A program made the position numbers and the translations under genes. The notes beneath the pieces are model-generated. The model was given only the letters and a program-made list of their open reading frames with translations. It ran no database searches and was not told where the DNA came from. From Candidatus Colimorpha enterica (GTDB lineage: Bacteria > Bacillota > Clostridia > Oscillospirales > CAG-272), in NCBI GenBank assembly GCA_000433515.1, contig FR891203.1, positions 672 to 10,538 on the forward strand: a DNA stretch of 9,867 nt. The letters are read 5' to 3'. Shown here one piece after another: positions 1 through 5,967 of this stretch (positions are counted from its first letter, which is position 1; each line of letters starts with the position of its first letter).

Positions 1-43
1 CGGCGGCGGACGCCCCGAAAAAATAAAAAATTTGTTTTTTCTA

Positions 44-72
44 TTGACTTTCGCCGCCCGTTATGATATAAT
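44..72 (+). promoter_or_regulatory. Extended -10 promoter of tRNA-Lys
   Basis: The -35 box TTGACT (44-49) and the perfect -10 box TATAAT (67-72) are separated by 17 bases. A TG at 64-65 lies one base before the -10, giving the extended TGnTATAAT form. The A/T-rich stretch 20-43 just upstream could act as an UP element. Transcription would begin near 79-80, about 12 bases before the mature tRNA 5' end. This is a near-consensus strong vegetative promoter, as expected for a stable RNA gene. Confidence 0.88.
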
Positions 73-91
73 ACTATGCGTTCGGTGATAT

Positions 92-167
92 GCCCCTGTA
101 GCTCAGTCGGTAGAGCACTTGACTTTTAATCAAGTTGTCCGGGATTCGATTTCCCGCAGGAGCACCA
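92..167 (+). tRNA. tRNA-Lys (anticodon TTT), CCA encoded
   Basis: A complete 76-base cloverleaf can be drawn. The acceptor stem is 92-98 with 157-163, the D stem GCTC/GAGC is 101-104 with 113-116 and has GG in the loop, and the anticodon stem CTTGA/TCAAG is 118-122 with 130-134. The loop CTTTTAA places anticodon TTT at 125-127, which reads AAA and AAG lysine codons. The T stem CGGGA/TCCCG is 140-144 with 152-156, with loop TTCGATT. The discriminator base is A164 and CCA is encoded at 165-167. One oddity is that acceptor position 3 (C94) faces A161 at position 70, a C-A mismatch. The gene stands alone between its own promoter and terminator. Confidence 0.95.
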
Positions 168-173
168 ATCTGA

Positions 174-208
174 CCCTGAAACCCGTTTTACCGGATTTCA
201 GGGTTTTC
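174..208 (+). terminator. Intrinsic terminator after tRNA-Lys
   Basis: CCCTGAAA (174-181) pairs perfectly with TTTCAGGG (196-203). An inner CCG/CGG stem (183-185 with 192-194) tightens the hairpin, and TTTT follows at once. It begins 7 bases after the CCA end, so it ends the tRNA transcript. Confidence 0.88.
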
Positions 209-261
209 TTGTAATCCCGCTTCAGAATGTAACCGAATGACCGAATGAAAGTGAAGATAAG

Positions 262-1971
262 ATGAAAATGAAACTTGTGCGGATAATTTCCGCAGTTCTG
301 TTTGTCCTGCTCCTCTCTCCGTGCGTTTTCGCCGCGGAAAATGCGGAAACGGTATTTGAGGACATCACAAAAAACGACATATATGCCGCAGTATACGAGG
401 CTGACATAGTTTCTTTGCGCTCTGCCCTCGACTGCGGACTGATCACCTCGCGTGAGCTTACCGGGATATATCTTGACAGGATCGAAAAGTTCGGCGGCGC
501 AAAGAAATGCTTCATAACCCTTTGCGACAATGCCCTTGAGGAGGCTGACGAACGCGATGCGGCAATTGCGGCGGGAACGGCCGAGGGCACGCTTTTCGGG
601 ATCCCGGTAGTTGTAAAGGACAATATAGAATATGCCGGTTATCCGACGACAAACGGCAAGAAAAAGGACGGCAGCGTGTCAGCGACAAACGCGGCAGTCG
701 TTCAGTATCTTCTTGATGAGGGTGCGGTCATACTCGGAAAAACCAACATGAGCACCGAAGCTCAGGAGGCGCGCATAACCATCAGCCGCGCCGTCGGAGA
801 AACGACCAATGCCTACGATTCCGGGATGGCAGCCGGCGGCTCTTCCGGCGGAACGGCAGTCTCTGTGTCGCTGAATCTCGCCGCTGCAGGCCTCGGAACC
901 GACACAAATGCCTCACTGCGTTATCCCGCAGTGCTGAACGGATGCGTTTCGCTCCGCTCAACCTTTGACCTTGTTTCAAGGGAGGGGGTCATAAAGCTCA
1001 ACGGAAAGCGCGACGTTGCCGGAGCAATAACCCGCACGGTTTACGATCAGGCAGTAATGCTTGATGCAATAACCGGCGGAATATACAATTTCACGAAACG
1101 TCTTGATCCCGACAGGCTGAAAGGCGCGCGCCTCGGAGTGATAAAGGAGCTGTCGTATCCCTACGGTTCTTCCGACCGCTCGTCAGCCAACTTTGATCCC
1201 GAGATTTCGGCGGCATTTGAAAAGACTCTGTCAGAGCTTACCGAGTGCGGAGCCGAAATTGTTGAAGTTTCAATGCCGCGCATCTTCTCAATGTCGGCAT
1301 CCTGCAACGAAACGTATGCAAATGCCGCTGCCGCAAAGGAAAAGTTCTATTCGGAATACAGGACGCTTTTTGAATCGGAAAACCTGACCGCAGTGATATT
1401 CCCGTCATGCGTGACCGCACCGCTTTACACCGGAGTTACCTCCGACGGTGCGCTGAAGGTCTATCGGCAGACAAGCGTCACAAACCTTTCGCTGATCGCA
1501 CCTCAGCTCGGTGTTCCTGAAATGACGGTACAGACCGGTCTGCACTCAAGAAATGCCGGAATGGGAATAGAATTCGCCGGGCTCCGCGGAGACGACCAGA
1601 AGATACTTGACCTTGCGTATTCCTACACCGCAGGATACAACCACCGCACGGTTCCGGAGTATGCGGAAAACCTGTACGGCGCGGCAAGATACAGCATGAG
1701 CGAAATCGTCAGCCGCTATATCGTATTCACAACACCGAAAACCTCCGGTTCTTCAGCGGTATCTTCCCCGGAAGACAGCTCCGCCAAAACAGAGAATTCC
1801 GGGAGCGCCGCTGTCACGGAAACTGACCGTGATCAGCCATACCGAACTGCAAATAAGGTTACGGTGATCAGCATAGCCGGCGTGTCTGTCTGCATTTTGA
1901 TTTGTCTGAGCGCGAACATAAGAAACTCCCGGATGAGAAAAAGAAGGCGCAGAAGCAGGCGCAGAAGATAA
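262..1971 (+). CDS. Exported, membrane-anchored amidase-signature family hydrolase
   Basis: This 569-residue protein belongs to the amidase signature family, which hydrolyses C-N amide bonds with a Ser-cisSer-Lys triad. The visible triad is K119 in VVVKDNI, cis-S194 in GGSSGG, and nucleophile S218 in GTDTNASLR. The spacings of 99 and 24 residues match those known for FAAH and GatA. Residues 1-24 form a signal peptide with likely cleavage after CVFA. After the catalytic domain (about 45-490) come a Ser/Thr-rich linker (about 490-525), a membrane helix (about 533-551) and a tail with eight arginines in the last nine residues. I infer an extracellular enzyme anchored by its C-terminus. It is unlikely to be GatA, because it is exported and no gatB or gatC is nearby. 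The substrate is unknown. The start is chosen by the signal peptide; the ribosome site is weak (GTGAAG, 251-256), and Met3 at 268 is an alternative start. The nucleophile loop has NA where the family usually has GG. Confidence 0.85.
   Translation: MKMKLVRIISAVLFVLLLSPCVFAAENAETVFEDITKNDIYAAVYEADIVSLRSALDCGLITSRELTGIYLDRIEKFGGAKKCFITLCDNALEEADERDAAIAAGTAEGTLFGIPVVVKDNIEYAGYPTTNGKKKDGSVSATNAAVVQYLLDEGAVILGKTNMSTEAQEARITISRAVGETTNAYDSGMAAGGSSGGTAVSVSLNLAAAGLGTDTNASLRYPAVLNGCVSLRSTFDLVSREGVIKLNGKRDVAGAITRTVYDQAVMLDAITGGIYNFTKRLDPDRLKGARLGVIKELSYPYGSSDRSSANFDPEISAAFEKTLSELTECGAEIVEVSMPRIFSMSASCNETYANAAAAKEKFYSEYRTLFESENLTAVIFPSCVTAPLYTGVTSDGALKVYRQTSVTNLSLIAPQLGVPEMTVQTGLHSRNAGMGIEFAGLRGDDQKILDLAYSYTAGYNHRTVPEYAENLYGAARYSMSEIVSRYIVFTTPKTSGSSAVSSPEDSSAKTENSGSAAVTETDRDQPYRTANKVTVISIAGVSVCILICLSANIRNSRMRKRRRRSRRRR
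1945..1967 (+). repeat. 12-base tandem duplication in the amidase tail
   Basis: AGGCGCAGAAG occurs at 1945-1955 and again at 1957-1967, a 12-base period and therefore in frame. It lies directly before the stop codon and encodes most of the terminal arginine run. This suggests the basic tail grew by slippage or duplication. Confidence 0.8.
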
Positions 1972-2021
1972 AATATATCCCTTATCACCAGGCTGGCAAC
2001 CGGTAATCAGGGATATATTTT
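1970..2021. terminator. Bidirectional terminator between converging genes
   Basis: AAAATATATCCCT (1970-1982) is the exact inverse of AGGGATATATTTT (2009-2021). Each strand gives a stem ending in a T-run, so it can terminate both the amidase transcript and the ppa transcript. The arms take in the last two bases of the amidase TAA (1969-1971) and two bases of the ppa stop (2020-2022 on the minus strand). The symmetry extends to 14 bases when T1969 and A2022 are included. Confidence 0.9.
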
Positions 2022-2556
2022 ACTGTGAGAATTTCAGGCTGTAGCTTTCAATTGCCGCCCGGATTATCCGGACAGCCTGTTCTCTTCCTTTGACTTCGCC
2101 GTCAACTGCCGTTGTCTTGTTTTCAAGACGCTTGTAGACCTCGAAGAAGTGGCACATTTCGTCGAAAATGTGTTTCGGAAGATCCTTGATGTCGTGATAC
2201 CCGTTGTAAGTCGGGTCGTTCATCGGAATTGCGATTATCTTTTCGTCATTTCTGCCGTCGTCGATCATGGAGATGACCCCGATCGGATATGCCCTGACAA
2301 GCGTAAGCGGATCAAGGCTTTCCGAGCAGAGAAGCAGAACGTCAAGCGGGTCGTTGTCGTCTCCGTAGGTTCGCGGAATAAATCCGTAGTTTGCCGGATA
2401 GTGCGTTGAGGTGTGCAGTATGCGGTCGAGAATTATCAGTCCGGTCTGCTTGTCAAGCTCGTATTTCTTCTTGCTCCCCTTCGGAATCTCGATTACGCAG
2501 ATAAAATCCTCGGGCGAGATCCTGTCGGGAGAAATGTCATGCCAGATGTTTGCCAT
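2020..2556 (-). CDS. ppa: Inorganic pyrophosphatase, family I
   Basis: This cytoplasmic enzyme splits pyrophosphate into two phosphates, pulling biosynthetic reactions forward, including phosphoribosyl transfer by enzymes such as the nearby Xpt. The 178-residue product has the usual family I length (about 175). It shows the metal-binding signature DDNDPLDVLLL, followed by the conserved MIDDGRNDEK segment that supplies further acidic ligands, and the YGFIPRTYGD strand. I chose the start MANIWHDIS at 2556 because AAAGGAA lies 7 bases upstream (2564-2570). An in-frame Met 19 codons earlier would add an unrelated Ser/Ala/Arg-rich leader and has no better ribosome site. The stop lies inside the bidirectional terminator. 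The upstream gene ends 63 bases before this start and I see no promoter in the gap, so the two are probably co-transcribed. Confidence 0.96.
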   Translation of the reverse strand: MANIWHDISPDRISPEDFICVIEIPKGSKKKYELDKQTGLIILDRILHTSTHYPANYGFIPRTYGDDNDPLDVLLLCSESLDPLTLVRAYPIGVISMIDDGRNDEKIIAIPMNDPTYNGYHDIKDLPKHIFDEMCHFFEVYKRLENKTTAVDGEVKGREQAVRIIRAAIESYSLKFSQ

Positions 2557-2563
2557 GTAAGTA

Positions 2564-2570
2564 TTCCTTT
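2564..2570 (-). promoter_or_regulatory. Ribosome binding site deciding the ppa start
   Basis: AAAGGAA on the minus strand sits 7 bases before the ATG at 2556. It supports the short, family-typical N-terminus over the upstream Met at 2613. Confidence 0.8.
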
Positions 2571-2619
2571 CGGCGGAGCGGCTTGCAGACGGGGCAGAAC
2601 CGCAGCCGGTCACAGTGTT

Positions 2620-3585
2620 TCAGCGGTTCTTTTTGGCTTCTTTTTTCAGTTTTTTTGCTTCGGCTTCGGCAAGCTTCACCTGCTCTATGACAGCCGCGGC
2701 TTTTTTCTTTCTCACAACTATCGGCACAACGACTGCGGCGGCAAGCGCGGCAATGACGGCGATGAGAAGTATTATATCGACTGCCACCGGGTATCTGTCA
2801 CCGAAAAGTATGGATTTTGTCCTTGTGTCAAGAGTGGAGACGGCAGTGATCGCTTTTTCGCCGCTGTACTCCGCTATGTCGGAAAGGGAAGAGGAGCTGT
2901 CACCCGCCTTTATCTTCATGCTTTCCAGCTTGAGCGTTCCGTCGGAAAGAAGAGCGGCTTTGTCGGAGGAAACGGTGAGGTTTGTCCCCTGGATCAGCAT
3001 TGAGTATGAGGAATAAAGCGAACCCTGCGCGTCAACGGTCACGCCGGCGCTCATGATAAGCTCCCTGACGTCGGCGGCATAGCCTTTTCCGGCTTTGAGG
3101 TTCAGAACCGCGCTTCCGGACATTGCGACCTTTGAATATTCCGCCTTGACGGCATCGGTGCCTCCGCGGACGTTGAAGGTCCCGGAGGTTATGCTCAGCT
3201 TGTCGGAATTATTGGTCGAATTGCAGAGTATTCCGGTCTCCCCACCCTCAAGCGTGAGCGTGCCGTTTCCTCTGAAAATGACATTGCCGCCGATATAAAG
3301 CGCAGCTTTTGTCGCCTTTATGCGGTTGTCGCCCTTGAGAATGACAGTTGCACCGTCGGTTATCTTCAGCCCGTACTCATCCTCCGTGTCGATACGGAGA
3401 TCGGAAAGCGTCAGGGTATCCTTCGGGTTGTCCCAGAAATAGCCCTCGCCGCGCATATTCTGACGTGGGTTGAGGATGCTGACCCCTTCGGTCAGTGTTT
3501 TTGCCGCGCTGACGTTCAGGCAGGCAAAAAGCGGGACAACTATGGCAAGCGTGAGTAGGATTGCGATTCTTCTTTTGCTGTTCAT
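2620..3585 (-). CDS. Predicted surface protein with beta-helix-like repeats and C-terminal anchor
   Basis: I do not recognise a named family with certainty. The 321-residue product starts with a signal peptide (about 1-27, ending NVSA). The region 55-235 is built of short strands separated by turns: TLTLSDL, GATVILKG, NVIFRGNGTLTLEGG, KLSITSGTFNV, SAVLNLKAG. Alternating hydrophobic residues and frequent Gly, Asn and Asp turns are typical of right-handed beta-helix or carbohydrate-binding surface proteins of Clostridia. A membrane helix (about 266-291) is followed by RKKK and a Lys/Glu/Ala-rich cytoplasmic tail that could be helical. The start at 3585 has AAAGGAA 7 bases upstream (3593-3599); an in-frame Met at 3624 lies upstream of the likely transcript start. 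LFAC in the signal is a poor lipobox because of Phe at -2. It is likely first gene of a unit with ppa. Its ligand and role are unknown. Confidence 0.75.
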   Translation of the reverse strand: MNSKRRIAILLTLAIVVPLFACLNVSAAKTLTEGVSILNPRQNMRGEGYFWDNPKDTLTLSDLRIDTEDEYGLKITDGATVILKGDNRIKATKAALYIGGNVIFRGNGTLTLEGGETGILCNSTNNSDKLSITSGTFNVRGGTDAVKAEYSKVAMSGSAVLNLKAGKGYAADVRELIMSAGVTVDAQGSLYSSYSMLIQGTNLTVSSDKAALLSDGTLKLESMKIKAGDSSSSLSDIAEYSGEKAITAVSTLDTRTKSILFGDRYPVAVDIILLIAVIAALAAAVVVPIVVRKKKAAAVIEQVKLAEAEAKKLKKEAKKNR

Positions 3586-3592
3586 GTGTTTT

Positions 3593-3599
3593 TTCCTTT
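3593..3599 (-). promoter_or_regulatory. Ribosome binding site of the surface-protein gene
   Basis: AAAGGAA on the minus strand is 7 bases before the ATG at 3585. It fixes the start at the MNSKRR signal peptide rather than at the Met 13 codons upstream. Confidence 0.78.
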
Positions 3600-3638
3600 G
3601 TCCTGTGAGTCGATAAGAAATCATTGTACAACAGAATC

Positions 3639-3667
3639 AATATACCACAAAAGTGTTAATAAATCAA
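3639..3667 (-). promoter_or_regulatory. Extended -10 promoter for the surface protein and probably ppa
   Basis: Read on the minus strand, TTGATT (3667-3662) and TATATT (3644-3639) are separated by exactly 17 bases, and TGG precedes the -10, giving an extended -10. Transcription would start near 3632, leaving a leader of about 47 bases before the ATG at 3585. Confidence 0.7.
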
Positions 3668-3918
3668 GTACTTCGGGTGCAAAATGCCGCAAATACAGAT
3701 ATCCCGGCAAAGGCGCACCGCACAACCGCGAAACGCGTGCGGCTTCAGGACAATATATACCGGGCTTGTGACCGGGCTGATGCATTACCGCACCGGCAAA
3801 TGACAAAATATGCGTATTTCAGGGGCGAAAAGTCTACATGTTGTATTCCGGTAAAGCATTTAGTCTCTGTTGCACAAAAAAACTTAATATTCTTTTAACG
3901 GTTGTGTAAAAAGTATGG
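3668..3918. other. Non-coding stretch between divergent promoters
   Basis: I find no credible gene here: the short open frames that cross it lack ribosome sites and family-like sequence. It contains an 8-base direct repeat, ACCGGGCT, at 3759-3766 and 3771-3778 (12-base period), and a small inverted repeat, AAATA-TGCG-TATTT, at 3806-3819. Either could be a protein-binding site, but neither is long enough to be convincing. Confidence 0.4.
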
Positions 3919-3947
3919 TTGACAAAAGTATGAATTTGCTGTAAAAT
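3919..3947 (+). promoter_or_regulatory. Promoter of the riboswitch-xpt-importer operon
   Basis: A consensus -35 TTGACA (3919-3924) and -10 TAAAAT (3942-3947) are separated by 17 bases. Transcription would start near 3954, about 17 bases before the aptamer's P1 stem. This fits a riboswitch-led transcript. Confidence 0.85.
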
Positions 3948-3970
3948 AATCATCGGTAAGAAAACAAACA

Positions 3971-4038
3971 GTCGATATATCTCAGATAATAAGGATTTGA
4001 AGTTTCTACCCGGTCCCGTAACAGACCGGACTATCGGC
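3971..4038 (+). ncRNA. Purine riboswitch aptamer, guanine class
   Basis: The three-stem junction is complete. P1 pairs GTCGATA (3971-3977) with TATCGGC (4032-4038). P2 pairs CAGAT (3983-3987) with ATTTG (3995-3999). P3 pairs CGGTC (4011-4015) with GACCG (4024-4028). The J2/3 strand GTTTCTACC (4002-4010) matches the family core, including the ligand-contacting uridines (T4003 and T4007 in B. subtilis xpt terms). The specificity base before P1' is C4031, equivalent to C74, which marks guanine-type (guanine or hypoxanthine) rather than adenine recognition. Loop-loop pairing is preserved by GG at 3993-3994 and CC at 4016-4017. The J1/2 strand TATC differs slightly from the common TAAT. Confidence 0.95.
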
Positions 4039-4069
4039 AACTGAACCGGTCATTCCCGTTCTTTTGCCG
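4035..4069 (+). promoter_or_regulatory. Antiterminator hairpin of the riboswitch
   Basis: CGGCAA (4035-4040), which includes the 3' strand of aptamer stem P1, is complementary to TTGCCG (4064-4069), the 5' part of the terminator stem. Between them GAAC (4043-4046) pairs with GTTC (4058-4061), extending the hairpin. This structure cannot coexist with P1 or with the terminator. Ligand-bound P1 would therefore release the terminator and turn the operon off. Confidence 0.8.
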
Positions 4070-4095
4070 CGCAAACAGGCGGCTTTTTTGTTTTT
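4066..4095 (+). terminator. Riboswitch-controlled intrinsic terminator
   Basis: GCCGC (4066-4070) pairs with GCGGC (4079-4083) around an 8-base loop, followed by TTTTTTGTTTTT (4084-4095). It lies 24 bases before the xpt start, the usual place for a purine attenuator. The stem is short but all G-C. Confidence 0.85.
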
Positions 4096-4119
4096 CTTTT
4101 TATTGCGGAGGGCGGAAAC

Positions 4120-4695
4120 ATGAAGATTCTTGAAGAGCGGATCATAAAGGACGGCAGGGTCCTTCCCGGAAACGTCCTTAAGGTTGACAGCTTCCTCAAT
4201 CATATGATCGACGTTCCGTTTGTCTGTGAACTGGGCAAAGAATTCCGCAGGCTGTTTGAAACCTCCGGCGTCACAAAGATTCTTACGATCGAGGCATCCG
4301 GCATCGGGCTTGCCTGCCTCACGGCGCAGTATTTCGGTGTCCCTGTCGTATTCGCAAAGAAGTCAAGGACGTCAAATATCTCGTCCGAGGTTTATTCAAC
4401 CACCGTCGAGTCCTACACCCACGGAAACACAAATAACGTCATCGTCTCAAAGCAGTACCTCGGCGCAGGTGACAGAGTCCTTATTATCGACGATTTCCTT
4501 GCCACGGGAAATGCGCTGAAGGGGCTTATCGAGCTTTGCCGCCTTGCCGGTGCGGATGTTGTCGGATGCGGTATCGCGATTGAAAAGCGTTATCAGCACG
4601 GCGGCGATGCGCTGAGAGCGGAAAATATAAGGGTCGAATCGCTTGCGTTGATTGACTCCATGGAAAACGGAAATATCGTTTTCTCACAGATCTGA
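4120..4695 (+). CDS. xpt: Xanthine phosphoribosyltransferase
   Basis: This cytoplasmic salvage enzyme transfers ribose-5-phosphate from PRPP to xanthine, giving XMP and pyrophosphate. XMP then feeds GMP synthesis. The 191-residue length is normal for Xpt. The PRPP-binding motif VLIIDDFLATGNA spans residues 120-132, with the acidic pair D124-D125 and T129-G130. Upstream, TIEASGIGLA (56-65) and FAKKSRTSN (78-86) match the type I phosphoribosyltransferase fold of the Xpt family. A strong GGAGGG (4107-4112) sits 7 bases before the ATG. The gene directly follows a guanine-class riboswitch and attenuator, the classic control of xpt in Bacillota, so expression should fall when guanine is plentiful. 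The importer genes lie downstream in the same direction, starting 70 bases after the stop. Confidence 0.96.
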   Translation: MKILEERIIKDGRVLPGNVLKVDSFLNHMIDVPFVCELGKEFRRLFETSGVTKILTIEASGIGLACLTAQYFGVPVVFAKKSRTSNISSEVYSTTVESYTHGNTNNVIVSKQYLGAGDRVLIIDDFLATGNALKGLIELCRLAGADVVGCGIAIEKRYQHGGDALRAENIRVESLALIDSMENGNIVFSQI

Positions 4696-4701
4696 ATTAC
4701 T

Positions 4702-4729
4702 GAAAGCGCAGCTTTCCGGCGTAGCTTTC
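4702..4729 (+). promoter_or_regulatory. Possible hairpin in the xpt-lipoprotein gap
   Basis: GAAAGC (4702-4707) can pair with GCTTTC at 4711-4716 or with a second copy at 4724-4729, giving two exclusive hairpins. The second is followed by TTTAATTAATA and a T-run further on (4746-4752). It could be a weak or leaky terminator that sets the ratio of xpt to the downstream genes. I see no good -35/-10 pair, so a separate promoter for the importer is not supported. Confidence 0.35.
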
Positions 4730-4765
4730 TTTAATTAATATATTATTTTTTTCGGAGGAACAATA

Positions 4766-5950
4766 ATGTTCAGGAAAATCCTTTCCATCGCACTTGCGGC
4801 GCTTATGCTTGCAGGACTCTGCATGGCATTCGGTTCGTGCTCCAAGAGCGGAGATGCTTTCAAGATCGGCGTCATCCTTCTGCACGACGAGAAATCCACC
4901 TATGACCTCAACTTCATCAACGGAGTAAAGACCGCGGTCGAGGAGCTCAAGAAGGACGGCAAAAACGTCGAGATCGTGTTCAAGAAGAACATCCCCGAGT
5001 CCAACGAGTGCTATGAGGCTGCTTCCGAGCTTGTTGACGACGGATGCACCCTTATCTTTGCTGACAGCTTCGGTCATGAGGATTTCATGATTAATGCCGC
5101 AAAGAAGCATGAGAATGTTCAGTTCTGCCACGCAACCGGAACAAAGGCTCATACCGCCAACCTTTCCAATTTCCACAATGCATTCGCAAGCATCTATGAG
5201 GGCAGATACCTCGCCGGCGTTGCCGCAGGTCTCAAGCTCAACGAGATGATCGCAGACGGTAAATTCAAGGCTGAAGAGGCAAAGATCGGCTACGTCGGCG
5301 CATTCACCTATGCAGAAGTTATCTCCGGATATACCTCCTTCTATCTCGGCGCAAAGTCTGTCTGCCCGACCGTTACAATGGACGTTCAGTTCACCGGCTC
5401 GTGGTACGACGAGACCGCTGAGAAGAACACCGCACTTGCTCTCATCAACGGCGGCTGCAAGCTCATCAGCGGACACGCTGACTCCATGGGCGCTCCCACT
5501 GCCTGCGAAGAGAATAAAGTTCCGAACATCGCTTACAACGGCAGCACCGTTGATAAGTGCCCCAACACCTTCATCGTTTCCTCCAGAATCGACTGGGCTC
5601 CCTACTTCAAGTATATCTGCGAGCAGGCAATTGCCGGAAAGACCATCGACACCGACTGGACCGGAACCCTTAAGACCGGCTCCGTTGCTCTTACCGATAT
5701 CAACGAGAAGGTAGCAGCCAAGGATACCGCAGCAAAGCTCAAGGATGTCAGAGCTAAGCTCGAAAGCGGCGAACTCAACGTGTTCGATACCAACAACTTT
5801 ACCGTTGAAGGCAAGAAGGTTGAGAGCTTCAAGGTCGAAGAGACCAACGAGGTTATCGAGAACGGCATATTCAAGGAATCCTCCTTCCGTTCCGCTCCTT
5901 ACTTCGATCTCAGAATCGACGGCATCACTCTTCTTAACGACAAGTATTGA
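4766..5950 (+). CDS. BMP-family lipoprotein, substrate-binding subunit of a purine/nucleoside ABC importer
   Basis: This solute-binding protein is tethered outside the membrane and delivers ligand to the permease encoded downstream. The 394-residue product has a lipoprotein signal peptide: a positive start (MFRK), a hydrophobic core, then FGSC with C25 as the lipidated residue. The mature part shows family motifs: FKIGVILL (32-39), YEGRYLAG (144-151), KIGYVGAF (173-180), WYDETAEKNTALALINGG (213-230), HADSMG (237-242) and SRIDWAPYF (273-281). BMP proteins such as PnrA, BmpA and NupN bind purine nucleosides; the HADS-type branch may prefer bases or nucleosides, which I cannot settle here. GGAGG (4754-4758) is 7 bases before the ATG. 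Isoleucine codons are almost all ATC and lysine mostly AAG, unlike the ATA-rich amidase gene, suggesting high expression. Confidence 0.93.
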   Translation: MFRKILSIALAALMLAGLCMAFGSCSKSGDAFKIGVILLHDEKSTYDLNFINGVKTAVEELKKDGKNVEIVFKKNIPESNECYEAASELVDDGCTLIFADSFGHEDFMINAAKKHENVQFCHATGTKAHTANLSNFHNAFASIYEGRYLAGVAAGLKLNEMIADGKFKAEEAKIGYVGAFTYAEVISGYTSFYLGAKSVCPTVTMDVQFTGSWYDETAEKNTALALINGGCKLISGHADSMGAPTACEENKVPNIAYNGSTVDKCPNTFIVSSRIDWAPYFKYICEQAIAGKTIDTDWTGTLKTGSVALTDINEKVAAKDTAAKLKDVRAKLESGELNVFDTNNFTVEGKKVESFKVEETNEVIENGIFKESSFRSAPYFDLRIDGITLLNDKY

Positions 5951-5967
5951 TTCCACCGGTCTGTGAA

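Noticed and set aside
1..43. Terminator of an upstream gene at the left edge
   Set aside because: A short GGCG/CGCC element and A/T runs are present, but no clean stem with a T-tract can be drawn and no upstream gene is visible. The A/T runs fit a tRNA promoter UP element better.
318..324. Lipoprotein signal in the amidase (LSPC)
   Set aside because: Proline directly before the cysteine does not fit a lipobox. CVFA followed by Ala-Glu is a good ordinary signal-peptidase site.
2413..3003. Plus-strand 196-codon frame opposite ppa and the surface-protein gene
   Set aside because: It spans the junction of two well-supported minus-strand genes and has no start signals or recognisable domain.
3653..3898. 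Possible 81-residue gene in the divergent gap
   Set aside because: It begins with GTG without a ribosome site, overlaps the minus-strand promoter, and has no signal peptide, helix pattern or family motif.
3971..4038. Adenine-class riboswitch
   Set aside because: The specificity position is C4031, not T, and the downstream gene is xpt, so the guanine class fits.
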